This document shows, in pieces, positions 56,488 through 64,000 of a stretch of 64,000 nt of DNA (positions are counted from its first letter, which is position 1; each line of letters starts with the position of its first letter). The position numbers were made by a program, and so were the translations under genes. The notes beneath the pieces are model-generated. The model was given only the letters and a program-made list of their open reading frames with translations. It made no database searches and was not told the DNA's origin. Source of the DNA: Coprinopsis marcescibilis (lineage: Eukaryota; Basidiomycota; Agaricomycetes; Agaricales; Psathyrellaceae); contig ML210194.1 of the NCBI GenBank assembly GCA_004369085.1, positions 27,493 to 91,492 of the forward strand, in the 5' to 3' direction.

Positions 56488-58116
56488 ATGTCTCAAGTCG
56501 ATATTCTCCCTGCTCTCAATCCCCTTGATTTCTCCCTCTCTACCACCAACAACGGTTCCCACTGCTACCCCCGTCACACAGAAGAATCCAATCTAACCTG
56601 GACTACCAACAACTCTCTGATAAATGATTTATCGTCCCCATGTCTTCGCCTGTCCAATAATTCCTATTCTGGGGACTCCCACGCTCAATCCGGCGACGTC
56701 ATCTTTCCTAACCTTCCGGCCCTCTTTCAAGGACATCCCGATGTTCATCTGCGAACTGGGATCATGAACGCATCTCGCGCTGCCAACAATCACGAAGCGG
56801 ATGCAGAACAAGCCTTTTTTGTTGCGGACCTTAGCCAGGTCTATCGACAGCATCAACGGTGGAAGTCGTGTCTTCCTGAAATCCAACCTTTTTACGGTGT
56901 GTGGATTTCTCATTTCCTGATCATCTTTCTCATGTCAATTGTTCCTTTCTCCTTCTTTAGCTATCAAATGCAACCCAGACCCATATGTTCTTCGACTTCT
57001 CGCCGCACTGGGGGCAGGGTTCGACTGTGCTTCTCTTAACGAGATATCCCAAGTTCTTAATTTGGGAGGCGTGGATCCGTCTCGCATCATCTTCGCCAAC
57101 CCCTGCAAGGCGGTTTCCTTCATCCGCAATGCTGGTAAGATGGGTGTTGACATGATGACGTTCGACAACGCCGACGAACTGTACAAGATCGCGCGTTCGC
57201 ACCCGCGAGCCAAGCTCGTTATCCGCATCTTGACAGATGATTCGAAGAGCGTCTGCCAATTTGGCATCAAATTCGGCGCGCCTCTCGATGTCGTTCCCGG
57301 ACTTCTCGCCAAGGCAAAGGAACTCAACTTGGATGTGGTTGGGGTCAGCTTCCACGTTGGGAGTGGATGCTACGATCCTTCGGTGTACAGGGACGCTATC
57401 ATGCGCGCACGGTCCGTCTTCAACATGGGCAAGGAACTGGGCTTCGAGTTCAATCTCCTTGACGTCGGAGGAGGGTTTGAGGACGCGCTTTTCGAGAAGG
57501 CGGCGGGGTATTTGAGAGAGGCGATTGACGACTACTTCCCCGAGCGCCAACATATCAAAATCATTGCGGAACCTGGCAGGTTCTACGTATCCAAGGCATT
57601 CCGACTCGCTGCCCATATCATCGCCCGACGAGCGCCTTTGGATGGCTCCGCTCCTCCTCTTCCAGAGGATGCGGATCAACCTAGAGTCATGTGTAAGCCT
57701 TCCGACTCAGTGGTTTCTTTGTACTGCGCGACTAATAGTGTTTTACAGATTATATCAATGATGGGGTTTATGGCGCTTTCAACTGCATCCTATTCGATCA
57801 CAAGGTTGTTCACCCATACGTCCTTTCTATGGGGGGATCCTTCCACGTCGCGGCGTCTGAGGCGAAGCATGTGAGCAGCGTTTGGGGACCAACATGCGAC
57901 TCGATCGACTGCGTTTCTCCGAAGACTGTTCTTCCGGCTGGACTTCAAGTTGGGGATTGGCTTGGCTTTGATGATATGGGGGCGTATACGGTTTGCGCTG
58001 CCAGCCAGTTCAATGGGTTTGAGGTCAGCAATGTGATTTACACTGCGGGGGGTATGGGGGCAAGCGAGGTGCGGAACGCGCTAAAAGCTTTCGCCGCGGA
58101 TGGACATGGATTGTAA
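56488..58116 (+). CDS. SPE1: Ornithine decarboxylase, first step of polyamine synthesis
   Basis: Exons 56488-56896, 56961-57692 and 57749-58116 (introns 64 and 56 nt) give 502 residues. The enzyme turns ornithine into putrescine in the cytosol using PLP. Key sites are present: YAIKCN with the PLP lysine (about K139, formed across intron 1), HVGSGC, DVGGGF, the phosphate-binding EPGRFYV, and WGPTCDSIDC with the active-site cysteine near 430. The active site of the family is shared between subunits of a dimer. The first 105 or so residues are a Ser/Thr/Asn-rich extension before the fold begins at about residue 110 (AFFVADLSQVYRQHQRWKSC). The frame is open upstream to a TTG at 56344, but 56488 is the first ATG. 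Family assignment is certain. Confidence 0.95.
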
Positions 58117-59571
58117 ACTATTACTCATCCCGGCCGGATGTTTTTTTATTCTTACCTTTATTTTGTTCTGGAGCCAGATGTTTGTACATAGAACCAGTCC
58201 TTATCGAACCCCTTTCGCCGTTGTTGTGTATGTATCGAGATGGATCGCTGTCTTTCAGGATGCGTTATCCGGGAGGCGGGTTACACACCTCGGGACCGAG
58301 AGACGGGGCGGGTCACTCTCAAACTGTCGTCAAGGAGTGGGGAAGGATTCTCGCGAAACTTCGCTAACGTTCCCATGGTATGCAAGCCCCAACCGGGACG
58401 CGTTCGAGGCCGGGATTCGATCTTTTGCGATCGAGGTCATCCTCAGGTACATCAACAACGGAATCGCTATGATCGTGACATCCGCATTCGAGCTGCCTGG
58501 GAAGATTGCGCGTGCAGAATGGGATTATGGGAACATCTCCTTCCGTCAGGCATCTGACACAACAGAACACCAGAATCTTGTGGACGAAAGCGGCGAAAAG
58601 TGACAACGACTGTTTTGGTCTGAGGGTTTCAATTGAGTTGTATTCGGTGGAGCCCACACCGAAGCGGAACTCGTTATTCTTCTCATCACCGTCGAGAGAA
58701 TCATGCTTATCTATCCGTAAAGATCGAAACCAATATGGATGGATTGAATATGGATGCCGAATGGTGTCTTGGTTGGGGGTCATGAAAGGGAATATCAGGG
58801 TATTGGTATTGGTACCACACTGCTTAATCTCTTCACCCCCAAGTAGGTTTGATAGCGTGACGAAATCATTTGCGATAGTTGGACACGGGAGCATGTGTCT
58901 TTGGGGGTGCAGAAATTGGATGTCGAGCCGAATTGCATGCAAGGGGAGAGCGGCGCACCCACGGTTTTGCAGGTGTGAGTCGCAACGACAGCTGTTGAAC
59001 GACGACGACGACGGCATCACATATCCAAGTATGTACCCACTTCGACAAGGTAGTGGCGGCCGAAGACAACCGTCTGGAAAAGGTAACAAACGAAAGCGCT
59101 GTGGACTTGATAGCGCGGGATTCCAGAGTCCGTATGCGGTATCCAGCCAAGCCCCAAGCGCACTCCGCCGACATGCGCCGTTCCTCGTCCCTTAAACAAA
59201 TCTTGGTTTCCCTGGCCTTTGTTGCCTTTTCCAGACGGTGACATTATTATTTACGCGTGGCTTGGCCCAGTTGGGTCCTCCATCAGTCCTCCATCTTAAG
59301 GGATTAAATGAAACCGTTCACCGAAAAATGCCGTCACTGGACCATGCTTCCATCTGGCCCAGCTCAAACACTGATGTCTCCCTATTTTTGTAATAGTCTG
59401 ACGGAATTTCCACGAGTAAATCTCCGGGTTGCAACTTCTCCCTTGCTCCAATCTGTGGTCTAAATCGTCAAGTGATCTTCGGGGCAGTCAACCAATACCG
59501 GACATTTCATTCCGGCTTCTACATAAGCCCTCCAACATCACCTTCGACCTGATTCCCCTTCCCGCTGTGTC
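58117..59571. other. About 1.45 kb between ODC and the APSES gene, no supported gene
   Basis: Unusually long open frames occur on both strands (plus 58506-59195; minus 58364-59089) and overlap each other, with no recognisable domain, no intron signals and odd composition. I read them as chance frames over ODC 3' flank and the upstream region of the next gene. A TTTATT-rich part just after the ODC stop (58141-58165) fits a 3' UTR. Confidence 0.45.
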
Positions 59572-61499
59572 ATGGCTACTGGTATGCTCCAGGTCCGTCT
59601 AAGCGTCTGCTTTGCCGTCGAGTCCTCGTTTCTCACCGTTCCATAGGAGACACTCCAGACGACGTCCGCGTCCAGCTCCGGCTCTCGCTTCCGACCATAT
59701 GCCAGTCCTGACCACCAAGTCACCAAGGGCCGGTACATCACCAGCAATGACCCCAGAGGTTACATGTCCGTCCGACTTGCGTTGACGCTGCCCGCACCCC
59801 ACTGACCGATCTCCACAGCCCTGTGTACGAGTATCCCTTGAACGGTCAATGGATCATGATGGACATTGACGATGGCTACATCTTGTGGACGGGTATCTGG
59901 AAAGGTGCGTGAACATCGGTCATGTCCATGCTGCTCTCCACTAACATGTGTGCACCCTTGTCATCTCCATAGCCCTCGGAAACTCTAAAGGTATGATCAC
60001 CTCTGCTTCTCCATCGGTCGAGTCTTGAGCTCATTGCTGTCGTTCTGCCACCGTAGCCGACATTGTGAAAATGATTGATTCACAACCTGACCTTGCGCCT
60101 CTCATTCGCCGCGTTCGTGGAGGGTACCTGAAAATTCAAGGGACTTGGATGCCATACGAGGTGAGTATCCCAACATCGTGTCAGCACCCATCCCAGGTTT
60201 TTAATTCCGTCTCTCTTTAGGTGGCTTTGAAATTGTCAAGACGGTTAGTGGAGCATGCTCAAGTGGATTTCAAACGTCGCAGAACTAATTGTATGTGTTG
60301 AAATAGAGTGGCCTGGCCAATTCGGCACGACTTGGTTCCGCTGTTTGGGTATGTCTCCGCCTCTTAGCGCCGTATTTCTCTCCGTGCTAACTCACCTTGC
60401 AGGCCGACTTTCCCCAGCACATGCCTATCTCCGGATCAGCCAGGGTTCGGCCAGGTCGTCGCAACATCCCAGACTAGGCGGCGGGTGAGGCGAAATACCC
60501 AAGCCAACACTCAGATCCCGCGTGATACTGCCTCGAATTGGACGGTGATGACTCCAGGTCCCATGGTGAACTTGAGCTTCCCGCACTCGCAGTTCAGTCG
60601 ACCGCCTTTACCTTCGATTGCTCCAAGCCATGCTGGACCCCAGTCGGACTATGCCCCTTCGCCTCAGTACAGTCACAGACAGGTCGAATCGCCGGACATG
60701 CGTCGGTACGCACTGTACGGCTCACATGCCTCCCCAACGGACAGGAAAGCGTCGATCAGCAACAAGGCCCTCTCATTGGAAATCCCTCCTGTACCACGCC
60801 CTTCTTCTTCCAAGCCCAAGGAACCAATCTCCCTGCCACCTATACAGCAAGCCAACAGCCCAGACGGCGACAATTCTCCCTACGCTCTCCCTCCAATCTC
60901 CGCCCTGGAAGACCTTCGTGGGGTCGACACCCAAGATTCTGCTGCCGTTCTGCGCCGTCTGCGTCTCGACGACGACTATCCACCGTCTGGACGGTCGAGT
61001 AGTGCTAGCCAGGACAGCATATGGGGCAGACGGTACTCGTTATCGGCGCACCCTCATTCGTAAGTCGTGACTCCCTATTGGCCAGTGTTCCGTCCCTGAC
61101 GTCTATCCCAGGCGAGCTTCCGACAGTTCCTCCCGCTTCCAGCCCTACCTCTCCTCCCGATCGTACCAAGATTCGGTCTTGAAGCGCTCTCGGTCTCCAA
61201 CAGAAAGCTTCAACAGCGAGAGACGGCGTGCTTCCGATTTCTCTCAAGAAGATTCGGCATCCACGCATTCCCCTATTTCTCCAGCAACCCCAAACTCCAG
61301 TCTATTAAGCCATTCGTCATTCTCCGACCTCAAAAAGCTCGCAAACTCGACGGATAACCGTTATAATTTCCCGAGAATATCGGGGCGAGACTGGGCACCT
61401 TTTAAGGGTGATCATCTTCGTTCTTCGTACCGTGGCGGGCCAAGCCCTTTGGAAATGGACAGTGATAGCGAGTCTTCACTTCCCCACAGACCGTGGTGA
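59572..61499 (+). CDS. APSES-type (KilA-N-like) DNA-binding transcription factor, no ankyrin repeats
   Basis: Nine exons (59572-59592, 59647-59765, 59819-59904, 59973-59990, 60057-60160, 60221-60243, 60307-60348, 60403-61059, 61112-61499) join in phase to 485 residues. Residues about 22-160 are the APSES helix-turn-helix fold: VTKGRYITSNDPRGYIPVYE, DDGYILWTGIWKALGNSKAD, LIRRVRGGYLKIQGTWMPYE, ALKLSRRVAWPIRHDLVPLF. The remaining 320 residues are Ser/Pro-rich and disordered with basic patches (LKRSRSPTES; SERRRASDF). APSES factors regulate cell cycle, morphogenesis and development in fungi. Absence of ankyrin repeats separates it from Mbp1/Swi4/Swi6 and points to the StuA- or Xbp1/Bqt4-like side; which, I cannot say. 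Exon 4 is only 18 nt, and introns 1 and 2 both begin gtccgt. Confidence 0.85.
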
Positions 61500-63054
61500 A
61501 CATTCTCATTCTTATTAGTGCTACTTTCTAATCCTTGCTATATTCCTAATGGCCTAATCGCTTTCTGTATATTATGTATAGTTATCGATACCCTAGCAAT
61601 CAGAACTAAAAGTCCGGCTTCCCAGCACTTTTCTGCCAATTAACTTACTCACTTTAACCACATGTATCTATTCCTTTTGCACCTTCGCACTTTCGCACTT
61701 TCGCACTTCGTTCACCTTCCACATCATTTGTTTTAGTAGTACTAGCAGTTACACGCATGGGCCATTGTCAGTCATCCCGATATCATCCTGTTTTTAGTGT
61801 AGTCTTAATCAATTACTTGTACCATCGTTCCATTCGCATTCCATTCCGCGGAATTAAGAATCTCTATTCAGTTCTGACCGCCAGAAAGTACACCAAGCTT
61901 TTCCCCCCGGAACCTCGATGTTTCGACGCAGAATGGGCGGCCCAGACACTGGCACGAGGCAGAAAAGAATGATTGACTTCTCGAAAGCTAACGACATGGC
62001 ATGAGAGATAAGTAATCCGTTCATAGAAGGATGTGTATCACTGACGCTTATATGAACCGGTGCAGTCCCACAGCTTCTCAATCCGGTCCTTTTGCGCTCA
62101 TTATCCAGGGCAAGGCCTCCGTCGGATATATTGCATAGCATGGACTCTGAACGGGTTTGTCCAACCAATATGGACCTCCGTTCCCCCAGGTGCTACCCAG
62201 GTCGGTTCCGAAGTCAAGGGTTCCACCATACTAACCACGTCCACTATCAATAGAAATTCAACTAGCGGCGTTAAGGTATCATCGAACAACCACTTTAATT
62301 TAGGCCAATACAATAACCCTTAGCGTGCATGCGAAAACACCTTTCTGTTCTTCATAGAAGTGGATCTATCTCTGAGCCTGGAAAGTTTACCATCTGTGGT
62401 TCGCAGAAGCCCCGCGTCGACTCGAGACAAGCACCATCCTCCATATGTGCGCCTCGCTTAAGGCCCAACACATGACCCATGTCGAGATGTCATCCCTTCG
62501 CAAAACCGTGACTACCGCGTGAACACGCACCCACCGAAATTTATTACAAGGAGCAGTAAACCCCAAGCAATGTCATCCAAGCCGATGTTCTCCACATCCC
62601 AAAGAGATTTTCAAAGTGATCAATTTCCCATAACCGGGTGTCGCTTTCCCCATGAACTTCGAAACGCTGTCAGAAACTGTCAATTTACGGTGCGCGGGGC
62701 TTCTCAGCGCGGAAGTGGCGAGGAAGCGGTCCATGGTGCTGTGTTGCACTCGCGTCGGTCGGTCGGTTGAGATAACGATGGACATCCAGCATGCCCAGTC
62801 GGTCCCGGTGGAAAGAGATCCCCGATTCGAATTGAATACAAAGTAAAGCGCGGTTATCATTGGTCATAAGATGTTCCGTGGACAGTCCACTTGGAATTGA
62901 CAACAAGGTATAACACCGACAAGGTCCCAATGTCTTAAATAATGGTCTATGGTTCTAGACACAGCATGAAACGCAATTCCCAAACGGTTAGTTTATAGTC
63001 TGGAAGTATCGGTGATTAGTGGCCACGATCACTGCTGTATGAAGGAAGGATTTC
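61500..63054. other. About 1.5 kb without a recognised gene
   Basis: 3' flanks of two convergent genes plus unassigned sequence. A short tandem of gcactttc units lies at about 61686-61708. Frames here are short or overlap one another without a domain. Confidence 0.5.
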
Positions 63055-64000
63055 TTACCCAATGGCTTTCATAAGTACGAATCCGACAGTCGAGACGACC
63101 TGCGAGACGTCAGATGAAAATCATGAGATCAAAGGAAAAGACGTACAGTAGTAGCAATGATACTGGCAGGCACTCCATTCATCAGGAAGTCAACATTAGT
63201 AAGGTAGAGATCACCCAGTTCATCCTCTTGGGTGGCACTGATGACGATGATGCTGGTCGTCAGAAAAGGGAAGGAATCCAAATATCGTACTGGGGCACTC
63301 ACGCTGTTTGATTCGGAAAGCCAGATACGGGCATACCCATACCAGCCGAGCAGATGAGAGCAGTGACAAAGATGAGGAGGTTTGTGGGTTTGCCAGGCAG
63401 ATTGTTTCCGACTTCTTGAGCAATAGGTACAAGGAGAACACTGGCGATCGTGTGACTGATGAACGTGGAAATGAGCTGCACAGGAAAGGAAGCAATCGTG
63501 CTTAAGAAAGCGATAAGCCAAAGCGGGTTGGAAAGGGACACACCAATACAATGGGAGAAAGGATGAGGACAACAGTGTATAGCGAGAAGCCGTGGACGAG
63601 GTCCCTGATAGCATGGTCCATGACTTCAAGCAATCCACTCGACATGACACCTTTCCCAAGTGCAATACCACCCATAGCCAGGAACACAATCGTCCATGCA
63701 AAGTGCTCGAAATCGTCCTGAACAAAAGAGATAATTCAACATCCGAACAATCGTTGGAAGTTTTAGGAAAAGTACCTTTTTTAGCACACCAGTTCCGAAG
63801 AAAGCGACAATAGGTATGATAGCAATGACCCCCATATCCCCAACATATTCCTCGAGCTCGTGTTCGACGCACCACAACGTAATAGTGGTCAGACAGACAA
63901 AAGAGACCCAATACTGTTTGAATGTAAAAGGCTCCTTGGTTGGCCGAATGTGCTTGATTTCGATCTCGCCTTCACCATCTGGCATCCGTGAAGGTTTGTA
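63055..64000 (-). CDS. PHO90: C-terminal part of a DASS/SLC13 anion transporter, low-affinity phosphate type
   Basis: The gene runs off the right edge, so the N-terminal part (in relatives an SPX domain and the first membrane helices) is missing. Visible exons, read leftwards, give KHIRPTKEPFTFKQYWVSF, VIAIIPIVAFFGTGVLKK, HFAWTIVFLAMGGIALGKGV, ISTFISHTIASVLLVPIAQE and LICSAGMGMPVSGFPNQTA, then YLTNVDFLMNGVPASIIATT, ending VGFVLMKAIG. The SGFPN and SH-T-ASVLLVPIA segments are the two re-entrant substrate and sodium motifs of the divalent-anion symporter family in the Pho87/90/91 variant. Expected role: low-affinity phosphate uptake, or vacuolar export if Pho91-like. The stop is at 63055-63057. 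Confidence 0.85.

Noticed and set aside
58364..59195. A 241-codon minus-strand and a 229-codon plus-strand frame overlapping each other
   Set aside because: No domain, no supporting splice sites, mutual overlap, and a position spanning the ODC 3' flank and the next promoter. Without transcripts there is nothing to support either.
63502..63541. Reading the DASS transporter as two separate genes
   Set aside because: A short intron (gtgtcc...cttaag) joins the two frames in phase, giving IVLVTIASFPVQLIS, which fits the family.

Overview
This is nuclear DNA of a mushroom-forming basidiomycete (Agaricomycetes). Protein genes are interrupted by many short introns, mostly about 40-95 nt with GT-AG ends and CTRAY-like branch sites. 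Two lineage-expanded F-box-like families and an expanded membrane-protein family of the kind typical of agaricomycetes are present, alongside clearly eukaryotic single-copy genes (Ku70, PTPA, ornithine decarboxylase, Grx3/4, an APSES regulator). Two runs of N (420 and 10 bases) show this is a draft assembly.

Layout. 0.6-12.3 kb is an accessory block. It holds four F-box-like genes of one family (called A here: a broken copy, a copy with a one-base frameshift and two intact copies), one F-box gene of a second family (B), and an intron-containing tRNA-Gly(GCC). 13.0-13.8 kb is a small unknown gene. 14.2-15.75 kb is a repeat region: scattered micro-hairpins, a 30-bp tandem repeat, then a 67-bp minisatellite built from three hairpins that runs into the 420-N gap. 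16.7-26.3 kb carries a methionine-permease-like transporter, a doubtful gene region, and a 1791-codon low-complexity gene. 29.2-30.8 kb is an ankyrin protein that looks like the C-terminal half of a NACHT-type NLR. 32.3-33.9 kb is a multi-pass membrane protein. 34.0-42.4 kb is a second F-box block: three family-B genes, two of them a fresh tandem duplication of about 2.2 kb, and one more family-A gene.

The right part is conserved and housekeeping-like: monothiol glutaredoxin (Grx3/4), Ku70 divergent from PTPA across 316 bp, ornithine decarboxylase, an APSES transcription factor, and the 3' part of a DASS/Pho90-type phosphate transporter leaving the right edge. These genes do not form a pathway. 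The housekeeping block is separated by 2-3.5 kb stretches with no supported gene, while the accessory blocks show duplication, truncation, frameshift and repeat growth.

Exon coordinates are hand-derived from splice sites, reading-frame phase and, for the F-box families, paralogue comparison. No database search was possible.
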